Origin: Macrotrachela quadricornifera
Taxonomy: Eukaryota > Rotifera > Eurotatoria > Philodinida > Philodinidae
Assembly (NCBI GenBank): GCA_022393335.1
Contig: JAJEKB010021277.1
Coordinates: 1 to 64,000, forward strand
Length of the DNA: 64,000 bases
Direction of reading: 5' to 3'
Shown here: positions 22,830 through 32,878 of the stretch, one piece after another
Position numbering within the stretch: position 1 is the first letter of the stretch
Layout of the letters: each line of letters begins with the position of its first letter
The notes under the pieces: generated by a model
What the model was told of the DNA's origin: nothing
The model's input: the letters and a program-made list of their open reading frames with translations, nothing else
The model's database searches: none
Position numbers and translations under genes: made by a program

Positions 22830-23720
22830 TGAAAAACTAAAAATGGTTTCGTACAATGATGCTGAACTATGAATGGTTCTGTTCATCGACACCGAACCAG
22901 AAAAGGTTCTGCCTCATAATGCTAAATCATGTAAAGTTTTTTGTAGGACGACGCTGAACCCAACTGGCTCTGCCTAATACCTGTAGAACTTTGAAGGGTT
23001 CTGTCTTCAAATGCTGAACCATAAAAAGTTGCCTATCTAATTATGCGGAACTAAAAAGGTTCCGTGGACAGCTATGGAACTTTAAATGGTTCTACTTATC
23101 AAATCATGAACCGAAAGAGTTCTGTCTTGTAAATGTGGAACTTCCATAGGTTCTATGTTTCAATGTTGAACAGTACAAAGGTAATCTAACTAATTATACG
23201 GATCCAAGATGGTTCTGCACATAAATGGGGAACTTTAACGGGTTCTGCTCTGTAAATCTGGAACTTTCAAAGGTTCTGTCTCTCTATGTTGAACCATGGA
23301 ACATTTTCTATCAAATTATATGGAATCAAAAAGGTTATGTCAAAAAATGCCGAACCTTGAGGGCTCGGCTTACTAGCTTTTGAACCACAATAAGTTGTTT
23401 CGTCGACTACATTGCGCCGGAAACATTTTGTCCGATGAATGCTGAATTTTCAAAAATTCTGACTTTTAATGCTGGACCATGCAATGTTTTCTATCTAATT
23501 ACACAGAACCAAGAAAGGTTCTGCTTGCTAAACCTTGAACTGCTGAAGGTTATCTGTTCGATTATATTCAACAAAAAAGATTCTGTTCAGGAAAGCTCAA
23601 GCATAAAAAATTATTTAATTCGTTATGTTATGTCAAAAAGTTTCTCTCTTTTAAGACTGAAGTATAGCAGATTTTCAGTTCGACTATGTTAAACCAAAAA
23701 GATTCTGTCGGATTATACTG
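22830..23720. repeat. Degenerate satellite, unit about 30 bp (GGTTCTG..GCTGAACC)
   Basis: GGTTCTG-like motifs recur every 30-31 bases (for example 22875, 22905, 22935, 22966, 22997, 23027). They alternate with GAACC, so each unit carries short complementary halves. About 28 copies are present at perhaps 60-70 % mutual identity. Not coding, and too degenerate and spacer-free to be a CRISPR array. Confidence 0.7.
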
Positions 23721-23974
23721 AATGTGAAAAGATTTGGGTCTTCTTTCACTAAACTAGCATTTATGTTCTGAGCGTTTTCTGGAAGACAAACCTAAAACGT
23801 GAAATTTTACGTCATTTATATTCCGACTCATTCTGATGGTATATTAATGATAACTTATATATGCTGAAAAGAAAAAAACATACTTTTTCTTTTCTTTCGG
23901 TTACTATTGATGATATATCAACGTTGACTTGTATATTAGGAAAGAAAGAAATCTTTTCTTTTTGTCTACTCAAA

Positions 23975-25035
23975 AATTGAGGGCTGGACCATTTTCCACC
24001 CGCAGAGAGAAATTGTTCCACTTCAAGGAGAAATGCTTCAACCTAAAAAAGTCAGGCAGAATCTCTTTTATGAAGTAAACGTTGAGCTATTTTGTAGGCA
24101 GAAATTGTCGATCCATATCCCTATTTATAAAAACCAATGGAAACAAAGTAAAGAGAAATCGATAAGTTTTGTTTTTTTCTAGCGTAATAGGATTTTCAAA
24201 TAGGAGTTGTTTAGCCAGACCGCATTTATACGTAAAAATAGAAATAAAATAGATTGAGGAGAAATTGAGAATTTTTTTGCTTAGGATAGCATTCAACAGA
24301 AGTCGGCTTTTGTCTGTGAAATTGTTTATAGAATTGTTCGTGAATAAATTGAAGTGAAAGATTTTAAGAAAGAAATTGAGAATTTTTTTATAGAAGACGT
24401 TGAGTGTTTGATTTTAGTGGAATTGTAGATGATCGTTTATAAGGCATATTCAGTAGGATATACTTTGTTTCCGTTAGGTATGTTTAGGTACGCTAATGGG
24501 ATGAGCAAAGTTAATTGTGCCTTATCATTCGAAGGTAGATACAATAAATAATGCCTCAGTCTATCATCCAGCTGAAAGCTAACAAGAAGGAAAAATTTAT
24601 TTATTCCATTTGAAACATGTAACTATTGTTAGAAAATAATGCTAGCATCAAATTTATTATATGATTTGAGTTACTTTGTGGGCAAAGGTACATAGTACAA
24701 TAATTTCGCTTTGGAAAAAGAATCATTTCCCATTGCACGAAAAACCATTTCGTTGAAAATTTAAGTCTATGCGAAATAACATACAATGGATTATATTTGT
24801 ATTTGTATATATATTTTTTTTTCTTTCCATTTTTTCTTGTTGAACCATTTCTTTTTGAAAGAAAAACCACTTCACTCTAAATTCAACTACATGCAAAATG
24901 TCATAGAAGAAATTATATATATATTTTTTTCTTTCCATTTCTCTTTCATATGTATGATTTTATGTGGGGTGAAGCATTTCTCCATAAACGGAAACAATTT
25001 TCCCAACGACTGGATACAATTGTCAACTACTGATA
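23975..25035. repeat. Probable old, diverged inverted-repeat element
   Basis: The left GGACCATTTTCCAC..GAGAAATTGTTCCACTTCAAGGAGAAATGCTTCAAC resembles the reverse complement of 24965-25030 (GGGAAAATTGTTTCCG..GGAGAAATGCTTCACC). GAAATG..CAAC-type blocks are scattered between. Similarity is too low to fix the borders. Frames in this stretch are AT-rich noise. A related block lies at 4915-5000. Confidence 0.35.
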
Positions 25036-25040
25036 TATTG

Positions 25041-26277
25041 TACCTAGAATATCAATCGTAAACTTTAATTCCTGGAGATGAAGTAACTTCAGTAACAGTT
25101 CATAAAACCTGTATATTTTTTACATTGTTGGTCTTCCCTGAATTTGTCAAATAAAAGTAAATCTGAAACAATTTTATTAAAGGACTTGTAAATTGTTATG
25201 TATTCTACGAAAGAAGTTGCGATTAAATTTTATAATATATCGTTGTTTGGTTAAAACAAAAAGCATCAATAGAGGCGATCTAATAACTTCGTTCAGTGTA
25301 GAGTCATATTAATATCCGACCAATACACATACAATTATAGAGTCACTTTGGTTACTTGAAACTCTGATTACAGTGACGAAAAGTACCAGTACTTGAAGAC
25401 TTAAGGATATTCCTATAGTATAGTGCTTGAGGACCGAAGAGTACGTCTCTAGTATTGCTGGTGCAGAGCGAATAGATAATTTCATAGACTGAATTGTTTA
25501 ATATGATTCAATTCGTTCAAATGGAATTTGTGAACTTGAGCTCGTCAACTTCTCGCTATTGAAAATAGTCGAATCTGCTGCTATTTTTTCTTACATGAAA
25601 ATAATCATGACATATACCAGTAATGTGATTACATCAATGAATGTAAGATGTTTTCCAATTATCAATTGAAAGAGGGAAAAAACAAAAACAAAATATTGAA
25701 AAAATGCGTTTAAATGCTACAATGCAGAGCCGCGATTGTAACCCATTTATGTTCAAAATAAAAACACCCTTTTTCACGTTTAATTTTCATTTTTAGAACG
25801 TAAAAACGTGAAATTCAAATAATGGGTGTTAAAGTACATTATTTTTAAATGTCATCATTTTCCCACTTTAAAGATGAAAATTGAACGTGTTTTTTCAAAT
25901 TCTTCTATGCTTGAGTATTATAATTTTGCAGTATAGTATGTGCGTAGATTATGTATGAAAAATAATACCTTTCTTGATTATTAGAAATAAAAAAAATTGT
26001 GAAAATTTAACAGTATTGTTTTTTGTTGCATTCTACGGTATACATAAAAGGAGCAAGTTTCCTTCCTGTTTAACATTCACTTTTTGTTAAAATAGTGCCA
26101 TATGTGTAGTCAGTTTTGATGTAGTTAAATGACGTACAAGAAATGTTTTTAAAATCTTTTACGTCGGATACAAAGCAAACTTTTCTGATTAACATCAGTC
26201 ATGATTTTTCTTAGTAATAAAATTTTTAATCAGTTTTTTTTCTAAAATAAATCCAAATGTTTCAATAAAAAGAAAAA
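25041..26277. other. Intergenic upstream of the receptor gene
   Basis: At 25390-25465 one or two units of the TATAGTATAGTGCTTGAGGAC repeat seen inside the 15.2-17.5 kb palindrome recur as an isolated fragment. At 25740-25900 a small imperfect inverted repeat contains AAAACACCC..AATTTTCAT and its complement. No gene seen. Confidence 0.4.
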
Positions 26278-26285
26278 TATAAAAC
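26278..26285 (+). promoter_or_regulatory. TATA-like box of the receptor gene
   Basis: TATAAAAC lies 53 bases before the receptor ATG at 26338, in an otherwise A-rich stretch. Suggestive position only. Confidence 0.3.
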
Positions 26286-28031
26286 GCTTCTACGCTCTTT
26301 ATATTATATTCATTGAAAAGCATTAAAGAACTACACGATGTTATACATCAGAAATTTTCTTTGTTTCATTCTATTACGAATGATAATTGCTTCGCCTCAA
26401 ATCAATCTTCATTTTACAGATTGGGTAAGTGAGAAAAATGAAAATGATGATATTGGATTTCAACATGATTGTCTTCATGTTACTGCCTCAAATAAAAAAA
26501 ATATTGATCGTCATGAAATAATCTCTTATTGTTTGACTGAATTGCCATCAAAATGGAATATTCAAGAAAATAATTTTAATCAAAAATTTAGTTTTAATGA
26601 ACTTTTCAAACAAAATATTGCTAGTCAGCAATTATACATTTGGTCAGCACCAATGGATGTAATTGAACGTTATCAACTCTATTTAAATCAACCTTTAAAT
26701 TCAAATGAAACATTATTGATGGGAAGACAATTGTTTTGCAATTGTACATTACCAAGATTTGGTCCACTGTGTCAATATTCATTGGATCAAATCCTTTATA
26801 ACTTTTATCAACATCATTATAATCCCATCAATTTGACATGTTATATGCATTTAAAATGTAATCGTGGTTCTACATTAGCATGTCTTGATTGGACTGAAAT
26901 ATGTAATGGACGCCTTGATTGTTTGAATAATGGAGTTGATGAAGAAAATTGTTGGCAAATTGAACTTCACCAATGTGAAAAACATGAATACCGATGTGAT
27001 AATGGACAATGTATACATAAAATATTTTATGGAGATAATATAGACACTTTCGAGTGTCTTGATCGAACAGATGAGGATCGGATAAAAGTGCTATTTGCTT
27101 ACGATACTGATGATGAACCGACATTTGCCCAAGAAGATGTCATATGTTTTAATGTGGGCTTACAGAGTATCATGAAAGAAACAACTTCATGTGCGTGGGA
27201 ACGTGACAATCCACTTGCGAAAATGATGTTTGTAAACAAACCAAGCTCACTAAATGAAACATGCTGGTTAGCATCTAAATGTCATTTGGATATCGAGCCT
27301 TTTCCCGGTCCAATATGTAGTTATCTTTGTCCTGGGAGGATATGCGGACAAATAATCATCGAGACATGTCCGGATATATACTTTATAACAGATGAATCAC
27401 TAGCATTTGGTTATATCTACTTTGCCTATGTTAAAAATATTACTATAAATGATATTTATTTTTTACATGAACCTCAATTCATATGTTATAATGATCAACT
27501 GTGTGGTGGATTCTATTCTAATAGATCATTACTAACCTTCAATAATATGACATGTTGTCAGCTAAAGGATTTTCCATTGACTTTTTATTATGCAGGAGGA
27601 TCTAGTTGGAGAGCTACTTATGTTAAACCTTTGTATGAGTACCTTCACCAATGCAATACAATGACTCACATTCATTCAGCAGTTTGCAATAGTTCGACAA
27701 TGTATCGATGTATTAATTCATCAAAATGTATACCAGTACATCGTCTTTGTGATAATGTAATCGATTGTAATTACAAGAATGATGAACAATGTTCTTTAAT
27801 TAATGGACTTTGTTCTACGGCAACATCAGAAAATCTTTTCAAATGTACGACCAATAATATATGTATTTCTTTAAAACGAGTCAATAATGGAATATGTGAT
27901 TGTGGACATGATGAATATGGTTTATGTGCTGATGAAATTACCAATGATGATTATATTAGAAAACGTATTTCATTTCCAACAATTTGTGATGGTTTTACAG
28001 AATTAGCGCCTATATTCATTGATGGACGAAA

Positions 28032-29534
28032 CAGAGACCGTCACAGGACAGGGCTGCCCTGACGCCCTGCCCTGCCCTGTACGATTTTTTAGGGGAGGGC
28101 AGGGCAGAAGTTTTTGCCCTGATGCCCTGATTACTGTTTTCTGCAGTAAGCACCATTTTCGAGGTTTTTGACCTAATAACAGTGATATCATGATCATTTG
28201 TAATAGATGTGGTTATCAGTTGATCAAGATAAGTGGCCCTAGCCGAACTTCTTTTAGCAAATGCATGACATTTTTGGGTTTCTTAAGACTGAATGTCATG
28301 CGCTCTGGACACATCATCAGTAAAGACTGGAGACCACTAAAAAAAAACTGAAGTGTTTGTGCTTCTTCTTTCATCGCTTATTGTTCTTATTCATGAAGTT
28401 GAGTTCTTGTTCAAGCGCTTGTGTTTCTTGATCGACCAAGCACTTAGAGTGCAATAAAAGCCATGACCACAGCGTTTAATACTCCTTCTCGCACAGGGTA
28501 AGCTACTCAGACATGAAAAAACAAAGTTACTACATTGTAGAGCTTTTCGAGGCGCATCGAACGGTATGTAGTGATTGCTTTTTTCATCAAGTTTTGAATG
28601 AATTAGAGTCAATTTACTGATAGACGACTACACATCCATTCTCACATCTATACCCAAGCATGATAAGTTAATAAACATAAGCTAGTTGATATCATTGCGA
28701 ACTAGCTTCTGTTCTTTCTTTTTTTCGTCAATTTAACGTTCATAATGATCAATTATCAGTAAAAACTGATAGTTTGAAAAGATAAATACTATAAGAAAGA
28801 CAGTGGAGAGACAATCCATATCAGTAATCCAACTTTAATATTGTAAACACCAAGGATCTTCATTTAATCTCGGGTAGAAAAGTCGTGGTTATTTTATTCG
28901 AATTGATTGTTTCTAAGCTATTCCTTGCTCTGGTCGCCATAAGTTCAGCGCATGACTGTCTTGATCTAGACGCATGACCCACGCAAGCGTTCAAGTGCTT
29001 GTCTGTAGGTCGAGAGGCATTCAGTATGGATACATGTTGAACTCAAGTCTTAGCAAGCGCTTGAATAAAATAGTTCGATTAGGAATTTTTTTAATGGATG
29101 CGATTTAGTCTACATTTATATAGAAAAGGATGGATAAAAACAAGAAGGGGATACGTCGAATAATGCGCGTTCATATAACAAAACAACTTACTATGTTTAT
29201 TTACTATTTCAATATTTTTTTTCTAATACTTGCATTTTCCTCCTGTAATGATTTGGATTGTTTTTTATGCTTAAATATACTAGACTTTTTCTATGATGAT
29301 CCCAGTTTATGTATAACATTTTTTTCGAATTAATATAAATAACATATACGTGTTTAACCTGAAAATGGCTATATACTTTTAACATATCAGCAATTCTATT
29401 AATTAAAGAAATTAAATAAAACGTCCTGCCCTGCCCTCAGGGCAGGACAGAGCGAAAAATTTTGTCCTGAAATTTTTTCAGGGCAGGGCAAAGGGCAGGG
29501 CAGGGCAAAAAAAAGTGCCCTGTGACGGTCTCTG
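28032..29534. mobile_element. Non-autonomous hAT-like DNA transposon, 8-bp target duplication
   Basis: Both ends read CAGAGACCGTCACAGG inward as a 19-bp terminal inverted repeat with one mismatch. It is flanked by a perfect 8-bp direct repeat GGACGAAA (28024-28031 and 29535-29542). Eight-base duplications and CAGAG termini are characteristic of the hAT superfamily. Subterminal arrays of GCCCTGCCCTG on both sides are inverted and may be transposase-binding sites. The 1.5-kb body has no transposase frame, so it must be moved in trans. Removing the element and one duplication leaves the receptor frame continuous (..FIDGRNETDE..), which dates the insertion after the gene was functional. Confidence 0.88.
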
Positions 29535-30545
29535 GGACGAAATGAAACTGATGAAACTGAATGTGAATATTGGATATGCAATAATACTTATACAAGATGT
29601 GATAGTTATTTTAATTGTTTTAATGGAGCAGATGAAGTTGATTGTGATTCATCATTATTATTGAAATGTTCACTTCATCATCACATGTGTGTCTCACCCC
29701 ATACATATTAACTTATATGTTTATCCATTGAAAAATTTAATGATGGCAACATCGATTGTATTGGTGCTACTGATGAACCAAAATTGTGTCGATCGAACAA
29801 ATATCAATTAGAACCGGCCAGTTTTTATTGTAAGAATGATACCACTCAACCTTGTATAACTGCTTATAGTTTATGTGATAATAACAAGGATTGTGCACAT
29901 GGAGATGATGAACATTTTTGTGATCAAATTCGAAAGAATGGCGAACCTTATACTTCATGTTTTTTGCAGAATAGAATGAATCGAACTGCTGCTGAAAAGT
30001 TCCTTTGCGGACATCTTGCTGATAAGGAGAAACCAAAAATTTTAAATTTTATCATTGATAAATCAATTCAATCAGTCAAACAATTAATTATTGAAGATGA
30101 GAATACATATCCTTCTATTATTTCAAGTACTCATCAATCTACACAACGTTGTCATCGTGGTATTCCTATACAAGTTTGGTTAAACAATGATAAAAATCTG
30201 ACTATTGAAACATGTCTTTGTCTACCTAGTTTTTATGGTAATATGTGTCAATATCAAAATCAACGAGTTAGTCTTACCAACAAATTTCAAACATATACTG
30301 ATTCTAGACGAACATTATTTTCACTGATTATTTTACTTATTGATGATAGTAATCAACAAATAATTCATTCATATGAACAATTAACTTATCTTTATACTCA
30401 ACATTGTCGAACTAAATTCAATATTTATTTACTTTATTCAACTCGACCAAAACTTCTTACAAATAATTTTTCGATTCATATTGATATTTATGAAAAAATT
30501 TCATTTAAATATTGTGGAAGTTTTCTTATACCACTCAACTATACA

Positions 30546-30770
30546 TTTTTGCCTCGTCAAACTTTATACAAAATCAAGGGTTTCCATGTATTAAGCTTTC
30601 TTTAGGCACAACACATTCATCCACCGACACCAGTTTCGAATTCCTCGTGTTCGATTCCCGTTAGTCAAATTTTATGCAAAATCAAGGATTTCCAGGTGTC
30701 TAGCTTCCTTTAGGCACAGCACCTTCATCCACCGACACCAGTTTCGGCTTCCTTTAAGTACAGAAAAAAC
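30546..30770 (+). repeat. Tandem repeat, left arm of the nuclease element
   Basis: Two units begin CAAACTTTATACAAAATCAAGGGTTTCC and CAAATTTTATGCAAAATCAAGGATTTCC. Each then has CTAGCTTCCTTTAGGCACA, TTCATCCACCGACACCAGTTTCG. Three diverged units in the opposite orientation form the right arm at 32117-32455. Confidence 0.75.
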
Positions 30771-31081
30771 GAAAATTAGACAAGCAAAAAAAAATAGAAC
30801 AAAATGAACACAGAAAAATAGAACGAAATGGAATACAAAGAAACAGAAACGAGAAAAACGAAAATAGATAAGTTAGAGAGTATGTGCGTTTGAAATTGAA
30901 TAGGATAGCGAATATGTGATGAATGTTATGAATTGTGCGTCGTCTCGTCCGTGCTTATTATGAACATCGTTGATTGTCTCGATTTTTCATAATTAGTCCA
31001 TTTCGTTTATGCAAAGTTCATTATCTATTTGAACATATTCGTCCGTCCACAAATTTGCCCATTCACAGAACACAATCTCTT

Positions 31082-31090
31082 TATATATAA
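31082..31090 (+). promoter_or_regulatory. TATA-like box of the nuclease gene
   Basis: TATATATAA lies 65 bases before the ATG at 31155, inside the element rather than in receptor sequence. This suggests the element carries its own promoter. Confidence 0.35.
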
Positions 31091-31154
31091 TATTATGTGC
31101 ATCTAACTCACTAATCATATCAATATCTTCAACAACGATATTTATCAACTACGA

Positions 31155-31975
31155 ATGGAACTTCCAACACCAAATACTCAACTTTTTCTCAATAATCTGG
31201 ACGATGACAAGGAGGTAGGACCATTTCTAGCAGAAGTATACGCGTCTGGTGGTTATCGTAAATTAGTGAATGATCGTCACGTCTACAAACCAATCAATCT
31301 GGCTGATCTTGCGACCATGCCGAGCATTGAACCACAAGACGGTAAATTACTTTTTGACTCAATAAATAAACGTATAAACATCTTCTTTTAGGCGCTTCTT
31401 TATTAAAATGGATGGAGTGTTATATTCAAGAACATCATATGAACCAATCTCCCCAATCTCATCTCATCGTTACTTTACGCGCAAACAAAGATGGCGCCTG
31501 GTCATCAGTACAAGAAAACCTCAACAAGTTTGCCTTCTCAAAATCAATCAATCGTTTGTCAATCCTTGCTCACCATATCGTTCTTCGTTCTTTTTTAGGT
31601 CGTCTTCCATTGCTCTCATCATACAGTGGTCATCAACAAGGTCAGTTCACATTCATGTCTATCATTATTTTGACTTACGTTTATGTTTCTCTTCAGCATC
31701 TCATCTGTGCGACACCACTGGCTGCTTAAGAAAAGAACATCTGTGCATCGAAACACTAGAAACATATAATGCACGAACTCGCTGTAAAGGTATTTTTTTA
31801 CATGTTCATGAAAATGCTCCCGGCAAAACTTTGTATAATGCAGATTGAAGCTTGTCGACACGGTACACAACATGAACTAGCCGACAGGGATTTCCTCAAA
31901 TACAGTTGCAGAAAGATCAATGGAATGATCACGAACGATGACGATTTAACTGAACATTCCTTCAAAATCAGGTAA
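31155..31975 (+). CDS. His-Me finger (I-PpoI-like) endonuclease, four exons
   Basis: Exons 31155-31341, 31392-31640, 31697-31789 and 31851-31975 join in frame across three GT..AG introns of about 50-60 bases and give about 217 residues. The C-terminal third holds SHLCDTTGCLRKEHLCIETL, then TYNARTRC, then CRHG. This matches the zinc-bound beta-beta-alpha-metal core of the homing endonuclease I-PpoI (Pfam zf-His_Me_endon). It has the catalytic His before Cys, zinc ligands spaced H-x-C-x4-C-x4-H, the metal-binding Asn ten residues on (nine in I-PpoI), and a second Cys/Cys/His site. The N-terminal 140 residues (LFLNNLDDDKEVGPFL..) are unrecognised and could bind DNA. The splice into exon 4 uses AG at 31849-31850; the nearer AG at 31842-31843 would create a stop. 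A GTAAAC donor overlaps the final codons, so a further exon is possible. Intact exons imply selection or youth. It probably cuts double-stranded DNA. Confidence 0.7.
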
Positions 31976-32116
31976 ACTTTCGTTTTCTATATTTCTTCGT
32001 AATAAACTTCTTTATGTATCTCTTCCTTAACTATTTTGTAAATAAATAAAATCACTTTTGTATCAAAATGACTACTTGCTTAAGATGGTTGTCTTAAAAA
32101 ACGCCTCTTTTGCTTA

Positions 32117-32455
32117 AAGTTTGACCAAAGGTGATCGGACACGAGGAATCCGACTTTCGAGTGGGCGCATGAATATGTTGTGCCTAGAGGAAGCCCGATA
32201 CCTGGAAATCCTTGCTTTTGCACAAAGTTTGACCAAAGGTAATCGAACACGGGGCCTCCGAAACTGGTGTCAGTGGATGAATGTGTTGCGCCTGAAGGAA
32301 GCTAGATACATGGAAATCCTTGGTTTTATATAAAGTTTGACCAGAAGTAATCGGACACGATGAACCCGAATCTGGGGTCGGTGGATGAATGTGTTGTGCC
32401 TAAAGGAAACTGGACACCTGGAAATCCGTGATTTTGCATAAAGTTTGACGAGATA
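32117..32455 (-). repeat. Tandem repeat, right arm of the nuclease element
   Basis: Three units of about 112 bp each contain AAAGTTTGACCAAAGGTAATCGGACACG, GTGGATGAATGTGTTGTGCC and GGAAATCCTTG. They are the reverse complement of the left-arm units, and the innermost and outermost units differ by many substitutions. Confidence 0.75.
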
Positions 32456-32462
32456 AAAATGG

Positions 32463-32878
32463 ATAGTTGAGTGAAATCAGTAAACTTCCACGATATACAA
32501 ATGAACTTTTTTCATAGATGTCAATATGAATTGAATAATTTTTCGTGGAAAGTTTTGGTCAGGTCGAATAGGGTAGATAATTGTTAGATTTGCTTTGACA
32601 TTTTTGAAGATAGAGATTAGTATGTTGCTGATATGAATGAATGTTTCGTTCATCACTGCATGCAATAAGTGAGACGGTAAGAGCAAATAATATTCTGCTA
32701 GGATCAGAATGTGTTTCAAATTGTATAGTGAAGGTAATGCGTTGATTTTGATATTGGCAAAGATCACCATAAAAACTAGGTGAAGGAAGACAGGTTGTGG
32801 TGGTTAGGTTTCGTTACTATTCAACCAAACTAGCAAAGGAAGACCACGATGACACCGTTGATGGAATTGACGAGTAAT
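32463..32878 (-). pseudogene. Inverted fragment of a paralogous receptor gene
   Basis: The minus-strand translation gives SFYGDLCQYQNQRITF, HSYQQHTNLYLQKC and YSIHIDIYEKSSFVYRGSL. This parallels receptor block B at 30218-30530 (SFYGNMCQYQNQRVSL, HSYEQLTYLYTQHC, HIDIYEKISFKYCGSF). One TGA replaces an Arg codon. Protein-level conservation with nucleotide divergence indicates origin from a paralogue. It carries no separate start or promoter. Confidence 0.75.

Larger units (their letters stand above)
30128..32878. mobile_element. Palindromic insertion carrying a His-Me nuclease gene
   Basis: Layers from outside in: receptor coding sequence (30128-30545) matched by an inverted, diverged copy at 32463-32878; then TCGTCAAACTTTATGCAAAATCAAGG at the same point on both sides; then tandem repeats of about 115 bp (30546-30770; inverted 32117-32455); then a central segment with the nuclease gene. 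The outer right copy keeps the receptor's reading frame with mostly synonymous-looking changes and one CGA-to-TGA, so it derives from a paralogue, not a fresh duplication. No short target duplication was found. The layout differs from a standard DNA transposon. Confidence 0.65.

Noticed and set aside
22830..23720. CRISPR-like regular spacing
   Set aside because: Units are contiguous and degenerate with no unique spacers, no cas genes, and a eukaryotic context; it is a satellite.
29130..29333. 67-residue frame inside the hAT-like element as transposase remnant
   Set aside because: No hAT catalytic or zinc-finger motif; composition is Phe/Leu-rich AT noise.
30625..30665. Possible tRNA B-box (GTTCGATTCCC)
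   Set aside because: No A-box or cloverleaf can be built upstream; the sequence is part of the tandem repeat of the nuclease element.
32477..32770. 97-residue minus-strand frame as a separate gene
   Set aside because: It is an off-frame reading of the inverted receptor fragment; the meaningful frame is the one matching receptor block B.
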